Positions 1 through 13,081 of a stretch of DNA of 64,000 bases are shown in pieces; within the stretch, counting starts at the first letter, position 1, and every line of letters begins with the position of its first letter. A program made the position numbers and the translations under genes. Under the pieces are notes generated by a model, which was not told the DNA's origin, ran no database searches, and saw only the letters and a list, made by a program, of their open reading frames with translations. The DNA lies in NCBI RefSeq assembly GCF_019802125.1, contig NZ_JAHVHT010000007.1:16177-80176 (forward strand), given 5' to 3'. This DNA comes from Tateyamaria omphalii (lineage in GTDB: Bacteria; Pseudomonadota; Alphaproteobacteria; Rhodobacterales; Rhodobacteraceae).

Positions 1-984
1 CACAAACAGCCCGTTGCCGAGGCCAAGTACTATGGTGAATGGCGTCACTGACAATCCGGCCGCCAAACCCAGCAAGCCGATCGCGGAAATGACACATCCA
101 ACAACCGCCCAAAACCTCAAGCTTCCAAGTCGGAAGTGAGACAAAGCACCCGCGCCAATCATACCCAAAAGTGCGGCACCATTCTGTGCACCGGAAAGTA
201 TCGTGCTTTCCGCAGGTGACAGTCCATGAACATGACCCGCAAAGGGTTCGAGCACTAGCTCGGACAGGTAGTAGGCCAAAATAGATAGGAAAACGAAGCC
301 GGTAAAGCGCCGAGCAACTTGATCATGCCAGGTTAGCCTCAGAGCGTCGAAGAATGGCATGTCGTCTTGGCAATCGACAATGCCCGGCTCACGAGTGTGT
401 CGTTCAACCCCATAGGTGGCCATCACACACAGCGAAATCGCGACAGCAGCAACCAATCCGACGGCCCACATAAGTGCTTCAGCGCTATAGGGTTCAATCA
501 GTCGCGCCGTGCCAACAGACGCAGATATTGCGCCAATAATAAGCATCAACCACGCCAAAGTAGCGACAGCACCTTTGTTTTCACCAGATACATTGGCCAA
601 CAAAGCGAGAAACGACGTCCCAGCGGCACCTATGCCGAAACCAATCACAGCGTACGATAAGACCCAAACGAACATCGCAACATTTGCGGACGTCTCGGCC
701 ATAGAAATACCCCAAGCAGCGCCCAGTACACCCAGACCCACCAGCGCAATGCCACCGAGGATAAACGGCGTCCGTCCGCCTTTCACATCCGACCGATGCC
801 CCCAAACGGGCCGCGTCAACTGCACACCGTAGTGCAACGCCACCAGCAAACCGGGCAGCAACGCGGGCAAGGCCAGCTCGACCGTCATCAACCGGTTGAA
901 CAGGTTCACGGGCAAGGCCGCGAGGCCCCCGATGGCGGCATTCACCAGGCACAGGCGCACCAACATGCCCCACCCCGCCGTCAT
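1..984 (-). CDS. PucC-like major facilitator (BCD family), partial
   Basis: The gene starts with ATG at 984, overlapping the bchG stop as ATGA, and runs off the window edge; 328 residues are visible. The protein is a chain of hydrophobic helices. A segment near residues 50-75 (LHYGVQLTRPVWGHRSD) fits the loop after the second helix of the PucC/LhaA/bacteriochlorophyll-delivery family. In Rhodobacter-type clusters a PucC-like gene lies between bchG and bchP, so this is probably that gene, with bchP next outside the window. Members are thought to help insert pigment or assemble light-harvesting complexes in the inner membrane. The frame was read directly from the minus strand. Confidence 0.85.
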   Translation of the reverse strand, partial: MTAGWGMLVRLCLVNAAIGGLAALPVNLFNRLMTVELALPALLPGLLVALHYGVQLTRPVWGHRSDVKGGRTPFILGGIALVGLGVLGAAWGISMAETSANVAMFVWVLSYAVIGFGIGAAGTSFLALLANVSGENKGAVATLAWLMLIIGAISASVGTARLIEPYSAEALMWAVGLVAAVAISLCVMATYGVERHTREPGIVDCQDDMPFFDALRLTWHDQVARRFTGFVFLSILAYYLSELVLEPFAGHVHGLSPAESTILSGAQNGAALLGMIGAGALSHFRLGSLRFWAVVGCVISAIGLLGLAAGLSVTPFTIVLGLGNGLFV

Positions 985-1880
985 GCCAGCCCCCTCAGAG
1001 CAAAGGCGGCGACCATCATGCCGGACACGTAAAGCAGCACGCCCGTGCCGTTGTACCAGGGTGCCTTGGCCTTCGGATCACGGAACATGATCGTCATAGC
1101 CCAGAACTGCAGCAACAGGACAATCGCGACTCCGGCGGCGTGCGCTGGCCGATCCCAAAGCGCCAGCAAGCCGATCACCACAGCCTGCGGCACCGCCATA
1201 ACGACACAGGCCACCTGAGCCGCCCGACGTGGACCAAGAGTGACTGGCAGTGAGTTCACACCCATCTTCCGGTCGCCCTCCAAAGCCTTGAAATCATTCA
1301 ATGTCATGATGCCATGCGCACCAAGCCCATAAAGCAGCGCCACCAACAGCACCTCCCACCGCGGCGCACCGGCAGCCAGCACGGCAGCGCCTGTGATCCA
1401 CGGCAACGTCTCATAACTCAGGCCAACCAGCCCCGGACCCCACCAGCCTGACCGCTTCAAGCGCACAGGTTCAGCGGAATAGGCCCAGGCGGCCAGCACA
1501 CCCGCAATCGTCGCGGCAAAGCCCCAAGGGCCAAGCTGCCAGCCGACGAACAAGGACAGGGCGGACATCGCCAGCGCTATCCACAATCCCCATCGACCCG
1601 GAATACGGCCCGACGGGATCGGGCGATCAGGCTCGTTGATGGCGTCCACATGCCGGTCGCACCAATCGTTGGCGGCCTGGCTCATCCCGCAGACAATGGG
1701 ACCGGCCAGCAGAACACCCAAAAGCACCAGATGCCACTGCCCCGCAGGCGACGCGCCGGACGAAATCACACCGCAGACATAGGCCCACATCGGCGGAAAC
1801 CACGTGATCGGTTTGATCAGGCGCAGAGCGGCGGCAGGCTCGGGAAATCGGCGCGCAGGTAAAGAAGGGCTGACATCCAT
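981..1880 (-). CDS. bchG: Chlorophyll synthase BchG (bacteriochlorophyll a synthase)
   Basis: A 299-residue UbiA-family prenyltransferase that esterifies bacteriochlorophyllide a with a geranylgeranyl or phytyl chain, the last step of bacteriochlorophyll synthesis, in the inner membrane. The first Asp-rich motif is at about residues 71-92 (NDWCDRHVDAINEPDRPIP) and the second at about 195-204 (NDFKALEGDR). The N-terminus (LIKPITWFPPMWAY) matches BchG, not UbiA. Its stop overlaps the next gene's start (ATGA). A PpsR palindrome lies only 2 bp upstream of the start codon. Confidence 0.96.
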   Translation of the reverse strand: MDVSPSLPARRFPEPAAALRLIKPITWFPPMWAYVCGVISSGASPAGQWHLVLLGVLLAGPIVCGMSQAANDWCDRHVDAINEPDRPIPSGRIPGRWGLWIALAMSALSLFVGWQLGPWGFAATIAGVLAAWAYSAEPVRLKRSGWWGPGLVGLSYETLPWITGAAVLAAGAPRWEVLLVALLYGLGAHGIMTLNDFKALEGDRKMGVNSLPVTLGPRRAAQVACVVMAVPQAVVIGLLALWDRPAHAAGVAIVLLLQFWAMTIMFRDPKAKAPWYNGTGVLLYVSGMMVAAFALRGLA

Positions 1881-1881
1881 G

Positions 1882-1899
1882 TGTCAACTATGGCTGACA
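1882..1899. promoter_or_regulatory. PpsR/CrtJ-type palindrome upstream of bchG
   Basis: TGTCAACTATGGCTGACA, an exact TGT-N12-ACA. It lies in the 51-bp gap between ppsR and bchG, and its minus-strand TTGACA ends 2 bp before the bchG ATG. At that position it cannot be the -35 element for the annotated start. It may act as a roadblock to read-through from ppsR, or the true bchG start may be further downstream. Confidence 0.7.
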
Positions 1900-1931
1900 C
1901 TTTGAGTCGGCGCAAGGGTGGCGCAGTGTCG

Positions 1932-3347
1932 CTACCCGTTCTTGCTCAGCAGTCCGTACTTGCGCAGTTTGACATAGAGCGACTGCCGCGACAGGCCCAG
2001 CATCTCGGCCGCAGCAACCCTGTTGTTGCGGGTCAGGTTGACGGCGGTCTCGATACACATCTTCTCAACCACATCGGTGGTTTCGGCCACGATCTCCTTG
2101 AGCGATGCCGACCCGACCAGGTCCATCACATTGCGCCCCGGCTCCGGCACACTGGCACTGCCATTGTCGGCCTTGCGCACACCCTCCAACCGGCTGACAT
2201 CGCGGATGATCAGGGCGACGGCAGGGTTGTCCGCATCCTGAAGGGCGGTTGCGGACACCTCGACCGGCATACGCGCGCCAAGGTCATTCACCAGGCGGGT
2301 CGCATAAACACGCATCTGACCGCTGCGGGCCGCGTTTTCCAGCAGAACGCCCAGATCAATCTGACCGCGGGCCAGATACTCGGCCAGCGACTGGCCCACC
2401 ACATCCGACAGATGCGTGGCGCCCACCAGATCCAGAAAGGCATCATTTACTGACAGAGTCGTGCCACGCGGATCCATGAACACGATGGCATCGGTCGTCG
2501 CCCGGAACAGCGCCGACGCGTGATTGGTGGCTCCGTCCGCAACAGGCATGGCGCCGGACCCGATCAGCCGACACATCAACACGCGCTGACCCGACGCCCG
2601 GAACAGCACGGGATACAGCCCGATCTCCTGCCGGGTGCGCGATGTGACAACATTCACCGGTGCGCTGTCGTCAGACAGGGTCGCATTCATCAGGCTCTCG
2701 GTCAGCTCCGCAACGGACCGATCCGCAAACAGGCTGGCCAGCGCAACGCCGGTCAAGGCGTCGGGCTTCAAACCCAACATCGCAGCCGCCTGCTTGTTCA
2801 CATCCTCGATCCTGCCGCTCTGAACAGAGACGAACACGACGGCATCATCGACATGCGACATGACCACACGGTAGCGCGCATCGAATTCGCGCCGCGCCTC
2901 GTATCCCTGCTCCAGCGCGATCTGCGCCTGAACCAGCTGTTGCTGCGTCTCGGCAATCGGGCGCAGGTCACGGCCCAGCAGCAGAACGGCATTCTCCTGT
3001 CCGAACCGATGAAACGTATAGCGAACCGGATACTGCCAGACTGCATTGTCGGAATGGTTCAGCTCCAGCGGCTTCTTGGGCAACTGCCCAACCATATAGG
3101 CATCATGCGCAACCTGGAACTTCTCGATGCTTTCTTCGGTCAGGAACTCGACAACCGGGCGTCCTTCCCAATGCTTGAGATTGCCAAAGCTGTCATCCTG
3201 CGTGTTCAGCAACACAGACAGGATCGTACCCTCCGCCGATACCACAAGCGCGATATCCGAAGCCGCCGCGATGATGCTGCTTAGAAACTCAGGCTCAATG
3301 AGCGGAACAGAGCCGCTTGTCCAGAAACTGCTGCCGCCTGTCGTCAT
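1932..3347 (-). CDS. ppsR: Transcriptional repressor PpsR (CrtJ)
   Basis: A 471-residue regulator with PAS-type sensory regions across about residues 20-390 and a C-terminal Fis-type helix-turn-helix at about 430-465 (NRVAAAEMLGLSRQSLYVKL). Cys431 lies in the HTH region and Cys259 in the PAS part; both are candidates for the redox-active cysteines described for PpsR/CrtJ. The family represses bch, crt and puc genes under oxygen or light by binding TGT-N12-ACA, and several such sites are present in this window. The start ATG at 3347 overlaps the ppaA stop (ATGA), so the antirepressor-like gene and the repressor are translationally coupled. Confidence 0.95.
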   Translation of the reverse strand: MTTGGSSFWTSGSVPLIEPEFLSSIIAAASDIALVVSAEGTILSVLLNTQDDSFGNLKHWEGRPVVEFLTEESIEKFQVAHDAYMVGQLPKKPLELNHSDNAVWQYPVRYTFHRFGQENAVLLLGRDLRPIAETQQQLVQAQIALEQGYEARREFDARYRVVMSHVDDAVVFVSVQSGRIEDVNKQAAAMLGLKPDALTGVALASLFADRSVAELTESLMNATLSDDSAPVNVVTSRTRQEIGLYPVLFRASGQRVLMCRLIGSGAMPVADGATNHASALFRATTDAIVFMDPRGTTLSVNDAFLDLVGATHLSDVVGQSLAEYLARGQIDLGVLLENAARSGQMRVYATRLVNDLGARMPVEVSATALQDADNPAVALIIRDVSRLEGVRKADNGSASVPEPGRNVMDLVGSASLKEIVAETTDVVEKMCIETAVNLTRNNRVAAAEMLGLSRQSLYVKLRKYGLLSKNG

Positions 3348-4126
3348 CTAGGGCCCAACGCCTTCTGGCGCTTTGTCGTAAACCCGACAACATCCTTGGC
3401 CGTATTCGTCACCAGATCGACGCCTGTTTGTTTTTTTATACCGTCGGTGAAGCCAGAAAACGCGCCCCCCAAGGCAAGCACGGGTGTCGGATCACCATTA
3501 TGTCTGATCTTTTTAACTGTTCCGCGAATGGTTTCAAGACCCACAGCCCGGGCGCAGGAAAACAGAACCATGTCCGGACGGTCGTACCCCACGCGATCAA
3601 CAACCTGTTGCTGCGACTCGTTGATACTGACGCTCACATCGCATCCCAGACGTCGAAGCTGTGCTGCAACGACACTGGCGCCCAAAAAATGCTGCTCGGA
3701 TTCCGGCACGATGACCAAAGCGTTCAGAACATTGGTCATATCTGCATGGTTGCGCGACAGTGACTGTGCGGCCTCACCCAGCAGGGCTTGCAGACGGAGC
3801 GCGCCAATCGTCACGGCGGCAAAATCCAGATCGGACGTCATCCAAAGCTCGCCCAGATGCTCCGCCGTCCTGGGTATATAGATGTCAATCAGCGCGTCAT
3901 TGGTCAGCCGATACGCCCGCATCTCATCCAGTACCAGCCGCGCGTCAAAATCCACGCGCTTGATCACTGCCCGCACCAGATAGTCCAGCGCCACTTGGCG
4001 CGCGCCGGATGCGCCAACAACCTGACGGTCGTTCAAAATCGAAATCACCTCACTGGCGAACGCCGCTTGGTCGCAAGCGCGCCCAATCGGGTGGCGGGTC
4101 GGGCCAAATGGGTCGTCCTGCGTCAT
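3344..4126 (-). CDS. ppaA: PpaA/AerR, cobalamin-binding photosynthesis regulator
   Basis: 260 residues with a B12-binding-type fold: a helical part (about 40-125) with Trp95 in GELWMTSDLDFAAVTIG, then an open domain with the ESEQH motif (His146, the expected lower axial ligand) and the glycine-rich end FSCARAVGLETI...GGAFSG. In Rhodobacter, AerR/PpaA acts with CrtJ/PpsR as a light- and oxygen-responsive antirepressor using cobalamin. The gene is divergent from bchF; the shared intergenic region holds two PpsR palindromes and an FNR box, so ppaA-ppsR is probably autoregulated. Confidence 0.92.
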   Translation of the reverse strand: MTQDDPFGPTRHPIGRACDQAAFASEVISILNDRQVVGASGARQVALDYLVRAVIKRVDFDARLVLDEMRAYRLTNDALIDIYIPRTAEHLGELWMTSDLDFAAVTIGALRLQALLGEAAQSLSRNHADMTNVLNALVIVPESEQHFLGASVVAAQLRRLGCDVSVSINESQQQVVDRVGYDRPDMVLFSCARAVGLETIRGTVKKIRHNGDPTPVLALGGAFSGFTDGIKKQTGVDLVTNTAKDVVGFTTKRQKALGPR

Positions 4127-4213
4127 GGATTACCTCGATCCGTGAAAACGCACTGAACGGTTCTGGCGCGTCAGAGCCGTGGGATGTCGAAGTTTCGGCC
4201 TGAACACCAAAGA

Positions 4214-4231
4214 TGTCAACTGGATTTGACA
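4214..4231. promoter_or_regulatory. PpsR-type palindrome, ppaA side
   Basis: TGTCAACTGGATTTGACA is an exact TGT-N12-ACA and matches the fuller TGTcaN-TTGACA form. It lies about 88 bp upstream of ppaA and about 200 bp upstream of bchF, so it may serve either divergent unit. Confidence 0.8.
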
Positions 4232-4317
4232 GTTTTTGACCAGTCAAGGAGCGGCGATCCGCACCTGCAGGCCGAAATTCTCCGTTTTCCAAGATGCTTA
4301 TTGGAAAACAGGCCCGA

Positions 4318-4331
4318 TTGATTCAAATCAA
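4318..4331. promoter_or_regulatory. FNR/FnrL box between ppaA and bchF
   Basis: TTGATTCAAATCAA is a perfect match to the FNR-family consensus TTGAT-N4-ATCAA. It lies between two PpsR palindromes in the divergent ppaA/bchF region, 25 bp before the bchF-proximal one. FnrL activates several tetrapyrrole and photosynthesis genes at low oxygen in Rhodobacter; the sequence suggests the same double oxygen control here. No fnrL gene is in the window. Confidence 0.75.
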
Positions 4332-4355
4332 CGTCCCTCTGACTGACAGGCATAG

Positions 4356-6215
<1,860 letters not shown>

Positions 6216-6250
6216 TGGCCCGCCCAGAATTTCAGGGGTGTGCGCCCGCC

Positions 6251-6301
6251 ATCGGCTTAGCCGATGACTTCCGCGCACCGTTCACCTCGCAAAGCGAGGT
6301 G
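6251..6301 (+). promoter_or_regulatory. Paired hairpins that mask the bchB Shine-Dalgarno
   Basis: Within the 91-nt bchN-bchB gap lie a small palindrome (6251-6265, ATCGGCTTAGCCGAT) and a stronger hairpin at 6283-6301 (CACCTCGC, loop AAA, GCGAGGTG). The 3' arm holds GAGGTG at 6296-6301, 5 nt before the bchB ATG, so the ribosome binding site is buried when the hairpin forms. The neighbouring genes instead overlap or follow closely, which makes this junction stand out. Confidence 0.55.
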
Positions 6302-6306
6302 ACGAA

Positions 6307-7860
6307 ATGAAGCTCACCGTCTGGACATATGAAGGCCCACCCCATGTCGGCGCCATGCGCGTCGCCACCGGCATGCGCGACCTGCACTACGTGCTGCACG
6401 CGCCGCAAGGCGACACCTATGCCGACCTGTTGTTCACCATGATCGAACGGCGCGACCACCGCCCGCCCGTGACCTACACCACCTTCCAGGCCCGCGACCT
6501 TGGCGCCGACACCGCCAACCTGTTCAAGACGGCGGCACAAGACGCCTACGACCGGTTCAAACCCCAGGCCATTATCGTCGGTGCCTCCTGCACCGCCGAG
6601 CTGATCCAGGATGACCCCGGGGGCATGGCCGAAACCATGGGCCTGCCGGTGCCGACCATCCCGCTCGAACTGCCCAGCTACCAGCGCAAGGAAAATTTCG
6701 GCGCGGACGAGACGTTCTTCCAGATCGTCAAGGCGCTCGCGAAACCGATGGAGCGCACGAAACAGATCACCGCCAACCTGATCGGCCCCACCGCCCTCGG
6801 CTTCCGCCACCGCGACGACATCCAGGAAGTCACGGCGCTGCTCTCGGACATGGGGATAAGCGTCAATGTCGTGGCCCCCATGACATCCTCACCGGCAGAC
6901 ATCGCGCGCATGGGTGCGGCCCATTTCAACGTCCTGATGTACCCCGAAACCGCCGAATCCGCTGCGCGCTGGATGGAACGCGAACTCGACCAACCCTACA
7001 CCAAGACTGTGCCCATCGGCGTCGGCGCCACCCGCGACTTCATCGCCGAAGTCGCCGCGATCAGCGGCAATGAGGCCTACCTCGACACCTCCCGCCTCCG
7101 CCTGCCCTGGTACTCCAAATCCGTTGACAGCACGTACCTGACCGGCAAACGCGTCTTCCTCTTCGGCGACGGCACCCACGTGCTGGCCGCCGCCCGCATC
7201 GCACAGGACGAGATGGGCTTCGAAGTGGTGGGCATGGGTTGCTACAACCGCGAAATGGCCCGCCCCGTGCGGGCCAAGGCCAAGGAAATGGGCCTGACCG
7301 CCACGATCACCGACGACTACCTGGAAGTTGAACGGGTCATCGAAGCGCTGCAACCCGAAATGATCCTCGGCACCCAGATGGAGCGCCATATCGGCAAGCG
7401 CCTCGGCATTCCCTGCGCCGTCATCTCCGCCCCCGTCCACGTGCAGGACTTCCCCGCGCGCTACTCCCCCCAGATGGGGATCGAGGGCGCCAACGTCATC
7501 TTTGACACCTGGGTCCACCCTCTGGTCATGGGGCTCGAGGAACACCTCCTGCACATGTTCCGCGAGGATTTCGAATTCCACGATGCCGCCGGTCCCTCGC
7601 ACCATGGCGGCCATGCGCGCAAGCCCGAGGACGGAGGGGGGCCAGCCCCCCAGCCTGCGGCTTCCCCCCGGAGTTTATCCGGCAAGATGAATGAAGGATC
7701 AGTCATCTGGTTGGCCGACGCCGAGAAAGAGCTGAAGAAGATCCCGTTCTTCGTGCGCGGCAAGGCGCGCCGAAATACCGAGCTATTCGCCACCGAACGC
7801 GGTGTCGCCGAGATTTCAGTCGACACCCTCTACGAAGCCAAGGCCCACTATGCGCGATGA
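6307..7860 (+). CDS. bchB: Dark-operative protochlorophyllide reductase subunit B
   Basis: 517 residues. Asp36 (HAPQGD) is at the position of the unusual aspartate ligand of the NB cluster, and Asp274 (SKSVD) at the position of the proposed catalytic proton donor from the BchN partner site. The C-terminal helical domain (about 465-517, [20 protein letters not shown]) is intact. Between the catalytic core and this domain, about residues 436-464 are a low-complexity linker; its second part is encoded by a repeat also found between genes elsewhere in the window (7661-7696). The last 11 nt overlap bchH. Confidence 0.96.
   Translation: MKLTVWTYEGPPHVGAMRVATGMRDLHYVLHAPQGDTYADLLFTMIERRDHRPPVTYTTFQARDLGADTANLFKTAAQDAYDRFKPQAIIVGASCTAELIQDDPGGMAETMGLPVPTIPLELPSYQRKENFGADETFFQIVKALAKPMERTKQITANLIGPTALGFRHRDDIQEVTALLSDMGISVNVVAPMTSSPADIARMGAAHFNVLMYPETAESAARWMERELDQPYTKTVPIGVGATRDFIAEVAAISGNEAYLDTSRLRLPWYSKSVDSTYLTGKRVFLFGDGTHVLAAARIAQDEMGFEVVGMGCYNREMARPVRAKAKEMGLTATITDDYLEVERVIEALQPEMILGTQMERHIGKRLGIPCAVISAPVHVQDFPARYSPQMGIEGANVIFDTWVHPLVMGLEEHLLHMFREDFEFHDAAGPSHHGGHARKPEDGGGPAPQPAASPRSLSGKMNEGSVIWLADAEKELKKIPFFVRGKARRNTELFATERGVAEISVDTLYEAKAHYAR
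7661..7696 (+). repeat. GCCTCCGGCGGGAG-type repeat inside bchB
   Basis: The stretch reading CCGGAGTTTATCCGGCAAGA and then TGAATGAAGGATC is clearly related to the intergenic copy at 11435 (GGAGTTTTCTTTGCAAGATG, AAGCAGGGGATC) and to copies at 52041 and 55316. Here it is translated in frame as about residues 452-463 of BchB ([12 protein letters not shown]), in the linker before the C-terminal domain. Confidence 0.65.
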
Positions 7861-10800
7861 CACGCATATAAACGGGCGCCTGCCAGGCTATCGCGTGGTG
7901 ATCATCACGCTGGACAGCCACGCCGCTGGCCCGGCCCGGCGCGCGATGGATGCGCTGGCCGTCGACTATCCCGGCCTCGATCTGCAGATCCACGCCGCCG
8001 CGGAATGGGGTGAGACCCCGGGCAGCTTCGAGGCGGCGGAAGACGCGGTGATGAACGCCGACATCATCATTGCCAACCTTCTCTTCCTCGAAGAACACGT
8101 CTCTCGCATCCTCCCCGCCCTGCGCGCGCGCCGCGACGATTGCGACGCCATGATCGGCGTCGTGGCCGATGCCGAGGTGGTCAAGCTGACCCGCATGGGC
8201 ACACTCGACATGCAGGCCCCGCCCTCGACCATGGGCAAGCTGATGAAGCGCCTGCGAGGCTCCTCCAAACCCTCGACCGAGGATGGGGCCAAGAAGATGG
8301 CGATGCTGCGCCGCCTGCCCAAGATCCTGAAGTTCATCCCGGGCAAGGCGCAGGACCTGCGCGCCTGGTTCCTCGTCATGCAGTACTGGCTGGGCGGCTC
8401 GGACGACAATGTCCGGGCCATGATCCAGTTCCTGCTGAACCGCTACGCCACCTCCGCCGATTGGAGCGTGCGGCCCGAAGCCGCCTTGCCCATCGACTAC
8501 CCCGATGTCGGCCTCTACCACCCTGACCTCAAGGGCCGCATCACAACGGATGCTGCCGACATGCCCGGCCCACAAGGCGCGGAAATGACGGTCGGCATCG
8601 TGATGTTGCGCTCCTACGTGCTGGCCGGCGATACCGCTCACTATGACGGCGTAATCCGCGCGTTCGAAGCCCGCGGCATGCGCGTCCTGCCCGCCTTTTC
8701 CGGCGGCCTCGACGCCCGCCCTGCCATCGACGCTTACTTCAAGGATCAGGTCGATGCGCTGGTCTCCCTGACCGGCTTCAGCCTCGTCGGCGGCCCCGCC
8801 TATAACGATAACGAGGCAGCGATCAACGTGCTGGCCGACCTCGACGTGCCCTACCTCGCCGCCCACGCACTCGAATTCCAGACGCTGGGCCAGTGGGCAG
8901 GCAGCACCGGCGGCCTCGGCCCCATTGAGACGACTATGCTCGTGGCACTGCCGGAGCTTGACGGCGCCACCTGCCCCACCGTCTTCGGCGGACGGCTTGG
9001 ACCCGAAGGTTGCGACGGCTGCGCCCACACCTGCGCGGCAGGTGAACCCAAAGCCATGGTCCCCTGCCAGGAACGCATCGACAGCCTGGCCGAGAAAGCG
9101 CTGCGCCTGGGCCGTCTGCGCCGGAAAGAGAACGCCGAGAAGAAGGTCGCCATCGTCCTTTTCGGCTTCCCACCCAATGCCGGCGCCGTCGGCACAGCCG
9201 CTTATCTCTCCGTTTTCGAAAGCCTTTTCAATACGTTGAAAGCCATGCAGGCACGTGGCTACCAAGTCGACCTGCCCGACAGCGTCGACGCCCTGCGCGC
9301 CCAAGTCCTGCAAGGCAACGCCGCCCAGTACGGGCAGGAAGCCAACGTCGCCGCCCACGTGGACGCCGACACCATCGTGCGCAACACGCCCCCGCTTCAC
9401 GCCATTGAAGCGGTCTGGGGCCCCGCCCCCGGGCGCATCCAGTCCGATGGGCGCGGTGTGTTTGTGCTGGGCAAGGAAATGGGGAACGTGTTTATCGGCG
9501 TCCAGCCAGCCTTCGGCTACGAAGGCGACCCGATGCGGCTGCTCTTCGAAAAAGGCTTCGCACCGACCCACGCCTTCACCACCTTCTACCTCTGGCTGCG
9601 CAACACCTATCAGGCCGACGCGGTGATCCATTTCGGCATGCACGGCGCGCTCGAATTCATGCCGGGCAAGCAAGCGGGCCTTGGCGCGCGCGATTGGCCT
9701 GACCGGCTGATCGGCGAGATGCCCAACATCTACCTCTACGCCGCCAACAACCCGTCTGAGGCGTCACTGGCCAAGCGTCGCTCGAACGCCGTGACGGTGA
9801 CGCACCTGACGCCGCCCCTGGCGCAATCCGGTCTCTACAAAGGGCTGGCGGAGCTGAAAGACTCCCTCACCCGCTGGCGCGAGATGGACAACGCCGATGA
9901 CGCGCGGGCCGACCTCGAAGAGCTGATCGCCGAACAAGCCGACGCCGTGGACATGTGCGGCACACCCCCCGACGCACTCTGGCTGAAGCTGCTGGAAACC
10001 GAAGACGCCCTGATCCCCGATGGCTTGCACATCGTCGGCCAACCGCTCAGCGATGCAGCGCGCGAAGAGTACCTGAACCTCATGCCCCACGCAGACGATG
10101 ACACGCGGGCCCGCGTGGAAGAGTTGCTGCGCAATGAAACCGAGCTCGCCGCCCTGATGACAGCGCTCGACGCGCGCTACATCCGACCCGTCCCTGGCGG
10201 CGACCTGATCCGGTCGGCCGAAATCCTGCCCACGGGCCGCAACATCCACGCCTTCGACCCCTTCCGCATGCCAACGGCCTTTGCCTGCCGCGACGGGATG
10301 AAACAGGCGCAACTGCTGCTCGACACGCACCCCACCCTGCCCCGCTCGGTGGCACTGGTCCTCTGGGGTTCGGACAACATCAAATCCGACGGCGTGCCCA
10401 TCGCGCAGGCGCTCGCCCTCATGGGCTGCACCCCGCGCTTTGACAGCTTTGGCCGCCTCGCCGGGGCCGACTTGATCCCACTCTCCGACCTGGGCCGCCC
10501 ACGCATCGACGTGGTGATGACACTCTCAGGCATCTTCCGCGACCTCCTGCCCCTGCAAACCCGCATGCTGGCAGAGGCCGCGCTCAAATGCGCCGAAGCG
10601 GACGAACCGCTGGACCAGAACTACATCCGCGCCCACGCGCTGGCCTATGCGGACGCCCAAGGCGTCGACCTCGCCACCGCCGCCCTGCGCGTGTTCTCGA
10701 ACGCCGAAGGGGCCTATGGCTCGAACGTGAACCAACTCGTAGACAGCTCTGCCTTCGGAGACGAGGATGAGCTGGCCGACGCCTACGAGACACGCAAAAG

Positions 10801-11407
10801 CTTTGCCTATGGCGTCGATGGCAAGTCCGCTGCCAACCCTGCGCTGCTGCAAAAGGCGCTGGCGGATGTCGAGGTGGCCTACCAGAACCTCGAATCCGTC
10901 GAACTCGGCGTGACCACCGTCGACCACTACTTCGACACGCTCGGCGGCATCGCCCGCGCAGTGAAACGCGCACGGGGATCCGAAGCGTCGGTCTATATCG
11001 GCGACCAAACGCGCGGCAACGCCAAGGTGCGCACGCTCAAAGACCAGGTGGCGCTCGAAACCCGCAGCCGCGCGCTGAACCCCAAGTTCTTCGAAGGGTT
11101 GCTCAAGCACGGTGCCGAGGGCGTGCGACAGATCGAGGCGACCGTGACCAACACACTCGGCTGGTCCGCCACGACCGGGCAGGTGGACGACTGGGTCTAC
11201 CAGAGGATCTCGGAAACCTTCGTGCTGGACGAAGAGATGCGCAAACGCATCGCGGACCTCAACCCAACGGCTTCGAGCCGCATGGCAAACCGCCTGCTGG
11301 AAGCATCGGACCGCGACTACTGGGCGCCGGACGCAGACACGCTGGCCGCACTCCAGGACGCGGCCGATGCGCTTGAGGACAAGCTCGAAGGGATCGCAGC
11401 CGAATGA
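7850..11407 (+). CDS. bchH: Magnesium chelatase subunit H (BchH)
   Basis: About 1185 residues from ATG 7850 ([10 protein letters not shown]), the usual length of BchH. The start lies inside the end of bchB (11-bp overlap); longer readings upstream are in the wrong frame for bchB and unlikely. The protein binds protoporphyrin IX and is the catalytic subunit of Mg chelatase with BchI and BchD, encoded at 28.4-31.2 kb. Recognisable CobN/BchH features include [17 protein letters not shown] and the [17 protein letters not shown] region. Confidence 0.97.
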   Translation: MRDDTHINGRLPGYRVVIITLDSHAAGPARRAMDALAVDYPGLDLQIHAAAEWGETPGSFEAAEDAVMNADIIIANLLFLEEHVSRILPALRARRDDCDAMIGVVADAEVVKLTRMGTLDMQAPPSTMGKLMKRLRGSSKPSTEDGAKKMAMLRRLPKILKFIPGKAQDLRAWFLVMQYWLGGSDDNVRAMIQFLLNRYATSADWSVRPEAALPIDYPDVGLYHPDLKGRITTDAADMPGPQGAEMTVGIVMLRSYVLAGDTAHYDGVIRAFEARGMRVLPAFSGGLDARPAIDAYFKDQVDALVSLTGFSLVGGPAYNDNEAAINVLADLDVPYLAAHALEFQTLGQWAGSTGGLGPIETTMLVALPELDGATCPTVFGGRLGPEGCDGCAHTCAAGEPKAMVPCQERIDSLAEKALRLGRLRRKENAEKKVAIVLFGFPPNAGAVGTAAYLSVFESLFNTLKAMQARGYQVDLPDSVDALRAQVLQGNAAQYGQEANVAAHVDADTIVRNTPPLHAIEAVWGPAPGRIQSDGRGVFVLGKEMGNVFIGVQPAFGYEGDPMRLLFEKGFAPTHAFTTFYLWLRNTYQADAVIHFGMHGALEFMPGKQAGLGARDWPDRLIGEMPNIYLYAANNPSEASLAKRRSNAVTVTHLTPPLAQSGLYKGLAELKDSLTRWREMDNADDARADLEELIAEQADAVDMCGTPPDALWLKLLETEDALIPDGLHIVGQPLSDAAREEYLNLMPHADDDTRARVEELLRNETELAALMTALDARYIRPVPGGDLIRSAEILPTGRNIHAFDPFRMPTAFACRDGMKQAQLLLDTHPTLPRSVALVLWGSDNIKSDGVPIAQALALMGCTPRFDSFGRLAGADLIPLSDLGRPRIDVVMTLSGIFRDLLPLQTRMLAEAALKCAEADEPLDQNYIRAHALAYADAQGVDLATAALRVFSNAEGAYGSNVNQLVDSSAFGDEDELADAYETRKSFAYGVDGKSAANPALLQKALADVEVAYQNLESVELGVTTVDHYFDTLGGIARAVKRARGSEASVYIGDQTRGNAKVRTLKDQVALETRSRALNPKFFEGLLKHGAEGVRQIEATVTNTLGWSATTGQVDDWVYQRISETFVLDEEMRKRIADLNPTASSRMANRLLEASDRDYWAPDADTLAALQDAADALEDKLEGIAAE

Positions 11408-11434
11408 TCCGTTCCGCAAACACATACGACAGGA

Positions 11435-12400
<966 letters not shown>

Positions 12401-12401
<1 letters not shown>

Positions 12402-13081
12402 TGGACTACGGCTCCACCCGCGCCCGCGTCGAAGACTATTTCGACCGCACGGCGACCAAGACATGGGAGCGTCTGACCTCAGACGTGCCCGTGTCGCGCA
12501 TTCGGGAAACCGTGCGTGCGGGGCGGGATCGGATGCGCGACCTGATGCTGAGCCGCCTGCCGGATGACCTGCGCGGCGCGCGTATCCTTGATGCAGGTTG
12601 CGGGCCAGGCATGGCGACGATCGAACTCGCCAAGCGCGGCGCCACCGTCGTGGCCGCCGACATCTCGCCGCAACTCATCGACATCGCCCAACTGCGCTTG
12701 CCGCATGACCTGCAAAAGCAGGTGACCTTCCACGCGGGCGACATGCTGGACCCGAAACTGGGCACCTTTGACGCCGTGATCGCGATGGACAGCCTGATCT
12801 ACTACACCGCACCCGACATCGGCGACGCGCTGGCCAAACTCGAACCTCGCGTCGGCGGCCCCATCGTCTTCACCGTGGCCCCCCGCACCCCTGCCCTCAT
12901 GGCCATGTGGTACGCGGGCAAGGCGTTCCCCCGTTCCGACCGCTCGCCGGTCATGATCCCGCACGCGCATCCCAAGCTGGCACTCGCGGCCACGGCCGCA
13001 GGCACCCGCCGCCTCCTGCGCCCGGTGGACAGGATCACCAGCGGTTTCTACATCTCCGAAGCTCTGGAGCTGCGCCCATGA
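12401..13081 (+). CDS. bchM: Mg-protoporphyrin IX O-methyltransferase BchM
   Basis: 226 residues. A SAM-dependent methyltransferase that methylates the ring C propionate of Mg-protoporphyrin IX. Motif I is at 62-70 (ILDAGCGPG), followed by the acidic residue of beta-2 (VVAADIS). ATG 12401 overlaps the bchL stop by one base; a TTG three bases earlier is possible but less likely. The end overlaps lhaA (ATGA). Confidence 0.95.
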
